Source: Parahalioglobus pacificus (GTDB taxonomy: Bacteria > Pseudomonadota > Gammaproteobacteria > Pseudomonadales > Halieaceae). From it: 64,000 nucleotides of DNA. Positions within the stretch are counted from its first letter, which is position 1; every line of letters begins with the position of its first letter. The notes beneath the pieces were generated by a model that was given only the letters and a program-made list of their open reading frames with translations, ran no database searches and was not told the DNA's origin. Below, in pieces: positions 37,251-46,287 of this stretch. A program made the position numbers and the translations under genes. Where the stretch lies: contig NZ_BMYM01000001.1 in NCBI RefSeq assembly GCF_014652275.1, positions 1,860,001 to 1,924,000 of the forward strand, written 5' to 3'.

Positions 37251-38039
37251 ATGCGAAACCTGACGGTCGCTTTTGCACAGACGGAATTGCAATGGGAACA
37301 GCCCGCCGACAATAGGCAGCAGTTCGAACAACTACTGATTCCGGTGGCGTCCGATTGCGATTTGCTGGTACTGCCAGAGATGTTTACAACGGGCTTTTCC
37401 ATGAATGCCCTTGCCAATGCGGAAACCCCCGGTGGCCCCACTGAGCGCTGGATGCAGAAGCTGGCCGCAGACAACGATTGCGCGGTAGCAGGCAGCATTG
37501 CCGTCACTGTGGGCAGTGATGACGAACCGGCAGTCTACAACCGACTGCTGTTCGTCACCCCGGAGGAAACCGCTGTCTACGACAAGCGGCACCTATTCCG
37601 TATGGCCGGTGAGCACAAGCGCTATGCGCCAGGCATTGAGCGTAAGGTCGTTCACTGGCGTGACTGGCGCATCAAACTGGAAGTCTGTTACGACCTACGC
37701 TTCCCAGTGTTCAGCCGCAATAGGGACGATTATGACCTATTAGTGAATGTAGCGAACTGGCCTGCACCGCGCGCCACGCACTGGCGCTGCCTGTTGCAGG
37801 CTCGCGCTATTGAGAACCAGGCCTGCGTGGTCGGAGTGAACCGCATTGGCGAGGACGCTAACGGCCTTAGCTACCAGGGAGATAGCCTGGTGTTCAACGG
37901 TCGGGGTCAGGCTCTTGTGGACGCGCAAGATAAGGCGGGCGTTTTCTCGACCACACTGGACGCACAGGCGCTACTCGCTTACCGCGAGAATTTCCCCTGC
38001 CATCAGGATGCCGACGCCTTCTCGCTGGATCTTGCCTGA
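37251..38039 (+). CDS. Omega-amidase / carbon-nitrogen hydrolase, YafV-like
   Basis: 262 residues of the nitrilase superfamily. The catalytic triad is Glu43 (LPEMFTTGFS), Lys112 (YDKRHLFRM) and Cys146 (EVCYDLRFPVF). YafV/Nit2 members hydrolyse 2-oxoglutaramate or 2-oxosuccinamate, products of glutamine or asparagine transamination. It lies 25 bases after the Lrp regulator and may be cotranscribed. That fits an amino-acid-to-oxo-acid salvage theme together with the divergent genes. Confidence 0.9.
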   Translation: MRNLTVAFAQTELQWEQPADNRQQFEQLLIPVASDCDLLVLPEMFTTGFSMNALANAETPGGPTERWMQKLAADNDCAVAGSIAVTVGSDDEPAVYNRLLFVTPEETAVYDKRHLFRMAGEHKRYAPGIERKVVHWRDWRIKLEVCYDLRFPVFSRNRDDYDLLVNVANWPAPRATHWRCLLQARAIENQACVVGVNRIGEDANGLSYQGDSLVFNGRGQALVDAQDKAGVFSTTLDAQALLAYRENFPCHQDADAFSLDLA

Positions 38040-38140
38040 GTAACACGGGGGCGACGCGCCCCTCCCCCGCACTGGTCAGCCCGAGACTTTGGGGCTAATC
38101 TGCGTCTGCATTTCCGCTGAGAATAACGCCAAGGATTTCC

Positions 38141-41100
38141 ATGAAGCAGACCACACTGCTGGCCACGCTGCTTGCCAGCCTCGCACTTCCGCTTGCACCC
38201 GTAACACTGGCTAACGATGCACACCCCCTCGCGGGAGTACCGCTGCGCCACATTGGGCCGGCTATCACCTCAGGGCGGATCTCCGACTTCGCCTTTCACC
38301 CGGACCGCCCCGAGATTTTTTATGCGGCGGTAGCCTCTGGAAACCTCTTTAAAACAACGAACGACACCATCACTTGGGAGCCCATCTTTGACAATGAAGG
38401 AAGCTACGCAATCGGTGTGGTGGAATTGGCGCCCTCGGACCCCAAGATCGTCTGGGTAGGTACGGGCGAGAATAACTCCCAGCGCAGCGTTGGTTACGGC
38501 GACGGTGTGTATAAGTCTATTGATGGCGGCAAGTCCTGGCAGAACATGGGACTCAAAAACTCCGGGCACATCTCCCAGATCTGGATTCACCCCGAAGATG
38601 CCAACCATGTGCTCGTTGCTTCACAGGGCCCGCTCTGGAGTGAGGGCGGCGACCGCGGTTTGTACCGGACGCTTGATGGCGGTGAGAACTGGGAACTGAT
38701 ACTCGAAATCGACCAGCATACCGGCGTCAATGAATTCGCGGTTGACCCGCGCAACGTTAATAACATCGTTGCCAGCACCTATCAGCGTAGGCGTCACGTC
38801 TGGGTGCTTATCAACGGCGGACCTGGCAGTGGCATTCATAAGACCACCAACGGCGGTGAGAGCTGGACCGAGATCTCGGCAGGCTTGCCCAGCGATGACA
38901 TGGGCCGTATCGGACTAGCCATGGCCCCCTCCAGCCCCGACACCCTCTATGCAATCATCGAGGGCATGCCGAATGAGCAGGGCGTCTACCGCTCTACCGA
39001 TTTCGGCAACAGCTGGACCAAGCGATCTTCCTACATGGCCAGCAGTCCCCAGTACTACAACGAGTTGATTGTGGATCCGCTGAATCCGGACCGGGTGTAT
39101 TCCATGGACACCTTCACCCACAAATCAGAGGACGGCGGCGCCAGCTTCCAACAGTTGGGTAACCGCTGGCGGCATGTGGATGACCACGCACTATGGATCG
39201 ACCCGAAGAACACCGAGCACCTTTACATCGGCGGCGATGGCGGTATTTACGAAAGCTGGGACCGCGGCACCACCTGGCGCCATGTGCGCAATCTGTCGAT
39301 CACCCAGTTCTATCGAATCCAGCCCGATAACGCCGAGCCGTTTTACAACGTGTGCGGCGGCACCCAGGACAACAACTCGCTGTGCGCTCCATCACGCACC
39401 AGCACCCTGCATGGCATCACCAACAGTGACTGGAAATTGATCCTTGGAGGCGACGGCTACAAGCCGCAGTTCGACCCCCGAGACGCCAATATCATTTACA
39501 CCCAGTACCAGTACGGCAACCTGTTCCGTTACGACCGCCGCACCCAGGAGCGAGTCAGCATCACACCGCACCCCGAGAGTGGTGAGCCGGCCTACAAGTG
39601 GAACTGGAATACCCCAATTCTCATTAGCCCCCACAACCCCGAGCGCATTTACTATGCCGCGGAGTACCTGTTCCGCTCCGACGATCGCGGCGACAATTGG
39701 CGCAAGGTCAGCGGTGACCTGACCCGCGGCGTCGACAGAAACAGCCTGGAAGTCATGGGCCGCGTGTGGAGTGTGGATGCCATTGCCAAGAACGACTCCA
39801 CGTCGCGCTTTGGATCAGCCATCGGCCTCTCAGAGAGTCCTCTGCAGGAAGGCCTGATCTATATCGGTACGGACGACGGCGTGATTAGCGTCACGGAAAA
39901 CGGCGGCGACAGTTGGCGTCGTCAGGAACGTTTCCCGGGGGTACCTGAAATGTCGCTGGTGGAGGATGTCATCGCCTCCGCTCATGATGCGGATACCGCC
40001 TATGCAGTCTTCGACAACCACAAGCGCGGGGACTACAAGCCCTACGTTATGCGGACCACTGACAAGGGTAAAAGCTGGAAATCCATCGCCGGCAACCTGC
40101 CGGAATGGGGATCAGCGCATACCATTGCCGAAGACCACGTAAACCCCAACCTGCTGTTCGTTGGCACTGAGTTTGGTTTGTTTTTCACACAGGACGGCGG
40201 CGCTAACTGGCATCAGTTGAAGGGCAACTTCCCCACCATCGCAGTGCGTGATCTTGAGATACAGCAGCGCGAAAACGACCTGGTAGTGGGCACCTTTGGT
40301 CGCGGAATCTACATCCTCGATGACTACTCGGCATTGCGAACCACCAAAGCGGATATGGCAGAACAACACCTGTTCCCGGTGCGCGGTACTTGGCTATATG
40401 TTGAGGGCGATCTGTGGGGCGGCGAGCGCAAAGGCAGCCTGGGTGAGGAATTCTTCTCGGCTGACAATCCCGAGTACGGCACAGTATTCACCTATTACCT
40501 GGCCGATGCTGTGCAGTCCCGAGCAAAAGCCCGTCGCAGTGCAGAGCGCGAAACCGAGAAGGACGGTGGCGACACGCCCTACCCCAGCTGGGATGAACTG
40601 CGCGCAGAAGACCGTGAGATAGCACCGGCGGTGTACCTGATGGTGCGCGATGCCAGCGGCAAACTGGTGCGGCAGGTGGCTGCGAACAGCGGCAAGGGCC
40701 TGCATCGCACCGCTTGGGACCTGCGGTTGCCGGCGCCCGGACCCATTGAGCTGGAATCCGTTGAGCGGCCCATATGGGCAACGCCTGCGCCAGGACCGCT
40801 GGTTGTACCCGGTGAGTACACCGCCACACTGGCCGTGCTGCGCGACGGTGAACTGCAGGAAGTGGGTGAGCCGCAAGCGTTTGTTGTCAAAGCGCTCAAG
40901 AACAGCCCTGAGATCACCGAAGACCGTCGCCAGTTGCAGGACTTCATGATTGAAGCGGCTGGCTTGCAGCGCTCTGTGGCCGGTGCCGTTGCCGCAACCC
41001 GTGAAATAGAGAACCGCATGCGTTACTTAAGGCAGGCCCTGGTTGAGACGCCGGCCACAGGGGATGCTGAGCGTGCGCAGCTGAATGCGCTCTACCAGCG

Positions 41101-41386
41101 CCTGCAGGATGTGAAGGTCTCCCTATCCGGTGACAGCACCATCACGCGTCGCAACGAATCAGCACCCATGTCCATTGCCAGCCGCGCCAGTAATGTTTAT
41201 TACTCAGTGGCGTCCATGCAGTCGAATGTTGGGGGCATGCTGCAAGACAGCCTGGCGGTGGCTAAATCAGAATACGAGCCTGTGCGCGCTGCGCTGGCGA
41301 GTATCGCTGACGAGCTCTCAGCGCTGGAAACATCATTGGATGCACAGGGCGCACCCTGGACGCCAGGCCGTGTGCCCGGGGCCTAG
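38141..41386 (+). CDS. Secreted BNR/sortilin-like beta-propeller protein
   Basis: 1081 residues. A signal peptide (MKQTTLLATLLASLALPLAP...LA) is followed by two beta-propellers made of BNR/Asp-box repeats of the form S-x-D-G-G-x-x-W (SIDGGKSWQNM, TLDGGENWELI, TTNGGESWTEI, FGNSWTKRS, DRGDNWRKVSG, TDKGKSWKSIAG). A C-terminal Ig-like/coiled region follows, including HRTAWDLRLPAPGPIELESVERPIWATPAPGPLVVPGEYTATLAV (shown only as motif 724-770). The family is common in marine Alteromonadales-type bacteria and often annotated as glycosyl hydrolase, but no catalytic residues can be assigned, so the function is unknown. Preceded by AAGGA. A GC-rich hairpin near 38046-38062 separates it from the omega-amidase. 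Confidence 0.88.
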   Translation: MKQTTLLATLLASLALPLAPVTLANDAHPLAGVPLRHIGPAITSGRISDFAFHPDRPEIFYAAVASGNLFKTTNDTITWEPIFDNEGSYAIGVVELAPSDPKIVWVGTGENNSQRSVGYGDGVYKSIDGGKSWQNMGLKNSGHISQIWIHPEDANHVLVASQGPLWSEGGDRGLYRTLDGGENWELILEIDQHTGVNEFAVDPRNVNNIVASTYQRRRHVWVLINGGPGSGIHKTTNGGESWTEISAGLPSDDMGRIGLAMAPSSPDTLYAIIEGMPNEQGVYRSTDFGNSWTKRSSYMASSPQYYNELIVDPLNPDRVYSMDTFTHKSEDGGASFQQLGNRWRHVDDHALWIDPKNTEHLYIGGDGGIYESWDRGTTWRHVRNLSITQFYRIQPDNAEPFYNVCGGTQDNNSLCAPSRTSTLHGITNSDWKLILGGDGYKPQFDPRDANIIYTQYQYGNLFRYDRRTQERVSITPHPESGEPAYKWNWNTPILISPHNPERIYYAAEYLFRSDDRGDNWRKVSGDLTRGVDRNSLEVMGRVWSVDAIAKNDSTSRFGSAIGLSESPLQEGLIYIGTDDGVISVTENGGDSWRRQERFPGVPEMSLVEDVIASAHDADTAYAVFDNHKRGDYKPYVMRTTDKGKSWKSIAGNLPEWGSAHTIAEDHVNPNLLFVGTEFGLFFTQDGGANWHQLKGNFPTIAVRDLEIQQRENDLVVGTFGRGIYILDDYSALRTTKADMAEQHLFPVRGTWLYVEGDLWGGERKGSLGEEFFSADNPEYGTVFTYYLADAVQSRAKARRSAERETEKDGGDTPYPSWDELRAEDREIAPAVYLMVRDASGKLVRQVAANSGKGLHRTAWDLRLPAPGPIELESVERPIWATPAPGPLVVPGEYTATLAVLRDGELQEVGEPQAFVVKALKNSPEITEDRRQLQDFMIEAAGLQRSVAGAVAATREIENRMRYLRQALVETPATGDAERAQLNALYQRLQDVKVSLSGDSTITRRNESAPMSIASRASNVYYSVASMQSNVGGMLQDSLAVAKSEYEPVRAALASIADELSALETSLDAQGAPWTPGRVPGA

Positions 41387-41490
41387 CCAGAGCGCGCAAA
41401 CATCTCAGCGCAAATGGTTGTCCGCGCCGTCACAAGGCTGCGCGAGCATCAAGGGCAAACATAATTAGCGCAATCAGAGGGTAGGTGATC

Positions 41491-42606
41491 GTGAAAAAAA
41501 TACTTCCGCTGGGTCTGCTGGTACTCATCGTGGCGTTTGCCCTGTTTGCTGTTGCGCTCACGCGCGATGGCGAACTGGTTACACCCACCGGTCAGGGCAC
41601 TGTGAACGTGGAGGGCAGCGTTTTTGAAGCCCTTCCCTTACCCGACTATGCCGCCAAACATATTACTGCCGACTACAAGAGTTATCTCATCGAGGTCGAG
41701 CCTGGCATCAAGGTGCATGTGTTGGATGTGGGGGAAGGTTTTCCGCTCTACGTGCAGCACGGCAATCCCACCTCGGGTTTCCTCTACCGCCGCGTCGTCG
41801 AGCAGCTTCCGCTGGATCGCGTGCGCGTCATTATGCCGACACTGGTGGGACTGGGCTTCTCCAGCAAGATACCCAGCAGCCACCATACATTGGACAATCA
41901 TGTTCGCTGGATAAACGCGGCACTCAATCAACTGGCGCTGCCGGAACTGGTGTATGTCGGTCAGGACTGGGGCGGTCCGGTTGGCATGGGCGCATTGGCC
42001 CGCTCACCCGGCCTGCTCAAGGGCGTGGTTGCACTCAATACCAGCTTTAACGCACCCACCGAGGCCAGGGATCTTTCGAGGGCGCACGCTGTCGTGAAAA
42101 CACCCGTTGTCGGTGAGCTGGTGACGGGGGTTTTCGGATCAATTTTCGATACGCTGCCCAGCGTGCAGGGCGACCCTGCCTCCCTACCCGACGATGTGCT
42201 GACTTTGTACCGCAAACCCCTAAAAGACAGCGGGAATATGAAGGCGCCGCTGGCATTGATGCGCATGGTGCCCGACGGACCAGACCACCCTTCTACGCCA
42301 GCGATGCGCGCGGTGGAAGAATATACCAACAGCCTCGACGTACCCGCTGAAATTATCTGGGGAATGCAAGATCCCATCCTCGCTCAGGGCTTGCCGCTGA
42401 TGGAGGAAAAATTCCCGCAAGCACCCGTGACCAAGACCCAGGCCGGGCATTTCCTGCAAGAGGAAGTGCCTGCCGAAATCGCGGGCGCATTGCTGCGAAT
42501 TGTCGCGCAGCTGCAGTCCATTCAAACGGTAACTCCGCAGGTGGAGCCAGCACTGACCTCAGGGCTTGAAGCGGCTGAAACGCAAGTGGATGAGGTGACC
42601 GAATAG
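41491..42606 (+). CDS. Membrane-anchored haloalkane-dehalogenase-like alpha/beta hydrolase
   Basis: About 371 residues. An N-terminal helix (ILPLGLLVLIVAFALFAVAL) anchors it to the membrane or acts as a signal peptide. The hydrolase domain has the haloalkane dehalogenase pattern: the oxyanion/halide segment HGNPTSG at 90-96, nucleophile Asp159 followed by Trp160 (VGQDWGGPVG), an acid in GMQDPIL near 294, and a histidine in AGHFLQEE near 319. Asn92 and Trp160 would be the halide-stabilising pair of HLD-II enzymes. Epoxide hydrolase activity is the main alternative. The GTG at 41491 is preferred because AGAGGG precedes it; GTG at 41485 is possible. Its 3' end overlaps the convergent transferase by 48 bases. 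Confidence 0.85.
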   Translation: MKKILPLGLLVLIVAFALFAVALTRDGELVTPTGQGTVNVEGSVFEALPLPDYAAKHITADYKSYLIEVEPGIKVHVLDVGEGFPLYVQHGNPTSGFLYRRVVEQLPLDRVRVIMPTLVGLGFSSKIPSSHHTLDNHVRWINAALNQLALPELVYVGQDWGGPVGMGALARSPGLLKGVVALNTSFNAPTEARDLSRAHAVVKTPVVGELVTGVFGSIFDTLPSVQGDPASLPDDVLTLYRKPLKDSGNMKAPLALMRMVPDGPDHPSTPAMRAVEEYTNSLDVPAEIIWGMQDPILAQGLPLMEEKFPQAPVTKTQAGHFLQEEVPAEIAGALLRIVAQLQSIQTVTPQVEPALTSGLEAAETQVDEVTE

Positions 42607-43308
42607 GGATAGCCGCCACTCCCGCGTCGCGCTATGCCTGCGGTGGTAGGACTGTTCGACCACCCCTTCTGGCTGCATTTCCAGCCAGGTGTTGGTTGTA
42701 CCGGGAACACGGGTATTGGCGGCGTACTCGGCGCTAAATTGCTCAATACCCATAACACCGATACGACGCCTGTCGGCTTCGGCATCGACCACGCTGGTCA
42801 AAACGCCTGAACCCATCGCATGGACCAGCCGTTGATTGAAATCGCCGTCAATCAGGTTGCTGAAAATGCGATCGATACATCGACGGATTATGGGATTATT
42901 CGGGCAAGCCGCCATCACGCTGTTCGCCAGCGGTGCATGGTCGGGGACTCGCTTTGCGGCATGGTTATCGTCTCGACGAATAAATACGCAATCGAGGTCG
43001 TCGCCTAACAAGGGCGCAGGTGAAGCCTTCAGCTCGAAAGACGCATCCATGTAGAGCCCACCCTCGTGATACAGCATTAGCATGCGCGCTAGATCTGACC
43101 GGGCAGCGGGGATGCGTAGGCGTTGGTACAGCTTCAGATAGGCGGGACCATAATGCCGAGCGAGCACGCCGCAGGCATCCTCGTCACTCCAGAGTCTGTG
43201 CTCAAACTGGGCGCACGCCGCTTCGGAACGGGTCAGAACATCCTGTATTGGCTGTGGAAGTGTGTCTGGCTGGTGCCAGAACCGAAGAATGCGATGGGGG
43301 ATAGACAT
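42559..43308 (-). CDS. GT32-like glycosyltransferase sugar-binding protein
   Basis: 249 residues. The fold family is that of OCH1/capsular sugar transferases (Gly_transf_sug): MSIPHRILRFWHQPDTLPQPIQDV at the start, and RSDLARMLMLYHEGGLYMDASFEL near 88-110. In canonical members this last motif ends in DxD, which binds the metal-nucleotide-sugar. Here it is D-A-S, so the second acidic residue is missing. The protein may use a different metal ligand or be inactive. No other sugar-transferase genes adjoin it. The gene overlaps the dehalogenase-like gene antisense over its last 48 bases. Confidence 0.7.
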   Translation of the reverse strand: MSIPHRILRFWHQPDTLPQPIQDVLTRSEAACAQFEHRLWSDEDACGVLARHYGPAYLKLYQRLRIPAARSDLARMLMLYHEGGLYMDASFELKASPAPLLGDDLDCVFIRRDDNHAAKRVPDHAPLANSVMAACPNNPIIRRCIDRIFSNLIDGDFNQRLVHAMGSGVLTSVVDAEADRRRIGVMGIEQFSAEYAANTRVPGTTNTWLEMQPEGVVEQSYHRRHSATREWRLSLFGHLIHLRFSRFKP

Positions 43309-43357
43309 TGCCGTATCCTAACCCAGACGGGCCAGGACACGGCAATGGCTGATGAGG

Positions 43358-44401
43358 TTACTCTTCGTACTCTACTTCCAGAGTGGCCATCACCCGGCGA
43401 TTCTCGGCACGGCCTTCGCGGGTGGCATTATCCGCAACAGGGCGGGATTCCCCATAACCCTTGGCCTCAAGCCGGCCACCATCGATGCCGTACTGATTAA
43501 CCAGAAGATCTACCACGGCCTGAGCACGTCGCTGTGATAACAGCTGGTTATAGTCATCAGGTCCACTGCTATCGGTATGCCCTTCTACATCCACGTCCAG
43601 ATCGTCAAAACGCTTCAGGAAGGTGGCCAGCTCCTGCAGATCCGAGAAATACTGTTCTTCGACCACGGCCGAGTCGAAGGGGAAGTTCACCTTCAGCTTG
43701 ATGGACGCCACCTTAGACACCGGCAGGGGGCACCCCATGGCATCAACACGGGTACCCGCGGGCGTACCCGGGCATTGGTCCTTGTCATCCATAACACCAT
43801 CGCCATCGGAATCCAGTTCAGCAGCCGTCATTGCGGCGCCTGTGGTGGCGCCTGCACCGCGACTGGCATCGGCCAGGTCGCCCAAGTAATAGTTGAGGCC
43901 AAGGCTGAATAGCCAATCATTGTGGTTTTCATCCAGACTATGGAGCATGCGAGCCTCTGCGCGGACGCCCAGGCGATCAGTCCACATCCAACGTAATCCG
44001 CCACCAGCAGCGATGGTTGTTTCAACGGTGTCAAAGGTATCTGCATCGATATCGATCTCACCGGCGCTGAGTGCCAGATACGGCGTTACACTGCGGTCTG
44101 GGCTTCGAAAATCATCCAGGTAATACAGTGCACCGAGTTGCCAGGTGATGATGTCGGCGTCAGGCCCGTCACGGTAGCTGGTATCGTCTTCCGCATAGAT
44201 AAATTCTGCCGCCCAACGCTCACTGAGGCTGTACTCCACCCCCAACCAGGGCGTATCGGTATCGCGCAAACCACGGTCGTCGTCGATGTTCCAATCACCC
44301 CAACCCAAATTCAGGGTTAAAGGCACATCGGCTAGGGCAGGGCCAGCTGCAGTGCCGAGCGCCAGCGCGGTCGCAGCGAGTAGTTGACGGGCTTTTTGCA
44401 T
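43358..44401 (-). CDS. OmpA family outer membrane protein
   Basis: 347 residues. Signal peptide (about 1-24, ending ALA), an eight-strand beta-barrel (NLGWGDWNID... GLNYYLGD), a thrombospondin-type-3-like calcium linker (DSDGDGVMDDKDQCPGTPAGTR near 210) and an OmpA/MotB peptidoglycan-binding domain (VEGHTDSSGPDDYNQLLSQRRAQAVVD; KGYGESRPVADNATREGRAENRRV). It links the outer membrane to the cell wall and may form a small pore. GGAGA lies before the ATG at 44401. Confidence 0.93.
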   Translation of the reverse strand: MQKARQLLAATALALGTAAGPALADVPLTLNLGWGDWNIDDDRGLRDTDTPWLGVEYSLSERWAAEFIYAEDDTSYRDGPDADIITWQLGALYYLDDFRSPDRSVTPYLALSAGEIDIDADTFDTVETTIAAGGGLRWMWTDRLGVRAEARMLHSLDENHNDWLFSLGLNYYLGDLADASRGAGATTGAAMTAAELDSDGDGVMDDKDQCPGTPAGTRVDAMGCPLPVSKVASIKLKVNFPFDSAVVEEQYFSDLQELATFLKRFDDLDVDVEGHTDSSGPDDYNQLLSQRRAQAVVDLLVNQYGIDGGRLEAKGYGESRPVADNATREGRAENRRVMATLEVEYEE

Positions 44402-44495
44402 GGGTATCTCCAGAGCACTTGGTGTTTGTTGTTCTTGTATCGGTGGCCGTCCACCAATTACCTAGTTATAGCGCTCTTTTCAGGTTATGGCGAGA

Positions 44496-45185
44496 TCACC
44501 AACCCAGCGCATCACGAATAAAGGGTACCGATAGAGAGCGCTGCTGCGCCAGGGACGCCTTATCCAGTGTGTCGAGCAGGGCAAGCAAAGACGTCATGTC
44601 ACGTGGGGCGCGCCGCATCACGTACTCAACAGCCTCCGGAGTGAGTCTTAGGCCTCGCTGACGAGCCCTGAACGCGAACACACTGCCCTTATCAGCCTCA
44701 GTCAAGGCGTGCAGCCTGAAGACAGGGCCCCACTCCAAGCGAGACTGCAGGTCGGCGAGCTCCAGCGAGAGCGCATTGGGTGCAGTATTGGCACTGAACA
44801 GCATGCGCGTGCCGCGAGCATGCGCGGCATTAAACGCATTAAATAAAGCGCGTTCCCATCCACTTAAACCGGCAACGAGATGTATATCGTCCACGGCAAT
44901 CAGCGCCACTCCCTCAACATCAGCCAACACCTGATCGGCCGGGAAGTCACGCAGTTGGCCCAGTGGCAGGTAAAGACTAATACCCTCGCAGGCGTGGCAG
45001 GTTGCCTGCAACAAATGGCTGCGTCCGCTATCACCGCCACCCTGCAAAAAGACGCTCTGCTCGCATTCGCCTGCCGCCAGTGCAATCAGCGCCGCAACCG
45101 CCGCCTCTTGCCCGGGGCGGGCCAGAAACGTATCAAAGGTCGCCTCGTCACGCAGATTCACCTTAAGCGGCAACTGCTCACCCAC
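44496..45185 (-). CDS. hda: DnaA regulatory inactivator Hda
   Basis: About 229 residues of an AAA+ protein related to DnaA. The N-terminal clamp-binding motif is EQLPLKV (matching QLPL of Hda proteins). The P-loop-equivalent is GGGDSGRSHLLQATCHA near 58-74 and the Walker B-like site is LIAVDDIHLVAGLSGW. With the beta clamp it stimulates ATP hydrolysis by DnaA to prevent re-initiation. The start is ambiguous: GTG at 45185 fits the family N-terminus best, while longer readings reach 45257 and overlap perM. It follows the perM stop by 16 bases. Confidence 0.88.
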   Translation of the reverse strand: MGEQLPLKVNLRDEATFDTFLARPGQEAAVAALIALAAGECEQSVFLQGGGDSGRSHLLQATCHACEGISLYLPLGQLRDFPADQVLADVEGVALIAVDDIHLVAGLSGWERALFNAFNAAHARGTRMLFSANTAPNALSLELADLQSRLEWGPVFRLHALTEADKGSVFAFRARQRGLRLTPEAVEYVMRRAPRDMTSLLALLDTLDKASLAQQRSLSVPFIRDALGW

Positions 45186-45201
45186 GCCCCGGGTCTGCCG
45201 G

Positions 45202-46287
45202 TCAGTCAGCACCGTAGAGCTCACTAGCGCGGTAGTAGGCGACAGCGTGGCGAGCAAACACCATGATCACGGCGGCCACTGGCAGTGCTACCAACACACC
45301 GACAAAGCCCGCTAACTGACCGCCGGCCATCAGGGCAAAAATAACAGCAACCGGGTGTAGACCGATCCGATCACCGACCAATATCGGGGTCAGCACCATG
45401 CTTTCGATCAACTGCCCCACGCCGAACACCACCGCGACGGACAACAGCATCAACCAGTCGCCGGATTGCGCCCAGGCGGCAATTAGGGAAGCGACAATGC
45501 CCACGGCGAAGCCCAAATAAGGCACGATGCTGGCGAGGCCCGCTATGACACCGAGCAACAGGGCCAGTTGCACACCCACCATCCATAGCCCTGCGCTGTA
45601 AATGACGCCCAATGCGCACATCACAATCAGCTGACCGCGAATGAAGGCGCCTACCACTTCATCAGCCTCGCCCACCATATGATTGACGCGGTCCTGCCAC
45701 GCTCGGGGGAAGATCATGAGCATGCGCGACATGATCGCGTCCCAATCACGCATGAGATAAAAGGCGACGACGGGCACCAAGGCCATATTGGCAATACCCA
45801 GCAGCAGTGACGCGCCAGAGCCGGTGATTTGCTTAAACGTGTTAGCAGTGAGTCTACCCAGCGATTGCCAGTTATCGGCTAACTGGGCACTCCAGTCCAC
45901 TCGAGGCAGCCCCGCTTCCTCAACGCTAAAACGTGCCTGAATCCAGGGCAGCGCTTCGGTGGTAATCCAGCGATAGATGGCCGGGATTTTGCTCACCATG
46001 GCGTCTAACTGCTGCAATAGCATGGGAATCGCCAGCAATAACAACAGGAAAACAATGCTACTGAACAACAGGAACACCAGCACAACGCCAACGGTGCGCG
46101 ACACTTTACGACGCTCCAGTGCATCGACCAGGGGATCACCCAGATACGCAATCACAGCGCCCAATACGAAGGGCAGCAAGATCGGCTGCAATACGTAAAA
46201 CAGTACCCCGAGCGCCACAATGACACCCAGCATCAGCGGCCACCGGTTAATCACCAGAGGCGGTTCAGGGGGGGTTATCTCTGCCAC
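45202..46287 (-). CDS. perM: AI-2E/PerM family membrane transporter
   Basis: 361 residues with about eight membrane helices and the family segment LGLIVIMCALGVIYSAGLWMVG-like followed by GIVPYLGF (IASLIPYLGFAVGIVASLIAAW here as LASIVPYLGF). Family members have been linked to autoinducer-2 export or Na+/H+ exchange; the role here is unknown. The GTG start at 46287 overlaps the upstream DUF2066 gene by 13 bases. In many gammaproteobacteria perM lies beside hda, DUF2066 and purM as it does here. Confidence 0.9.
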   Translation of the reverse strand: MAEITPPEPPLVINRWPLMLGVIVALGVLFYVLQPILLPFVLGAVIAYLGDPLVDALERRKVSRTVGVVLVFLLFSSIVFLLLLLAIPMLLQQLDAMVSKIPAIYRWITTEALPWIQARFSVEEAGLPRVDWSAQLADNWQSLGRLTANTFKQITGSGASLLLGIANMALVPVVAFYLMRDWDAIMSRMLMIFPRAWQDRVNHMVGEADEVVGAFIRGQLIVMCALGVIYSAGLWMVGVQLALLLGVIAGLASIVPYLGFAVGIVASLIAAWAQSGDWLMLLSVAVVFGVGQLIESMVLTPILVGDRIGLHPVAVIFALMAGGQLAGFVGVLVALPVAAVIMVFARHAVAYYRASELYGAD

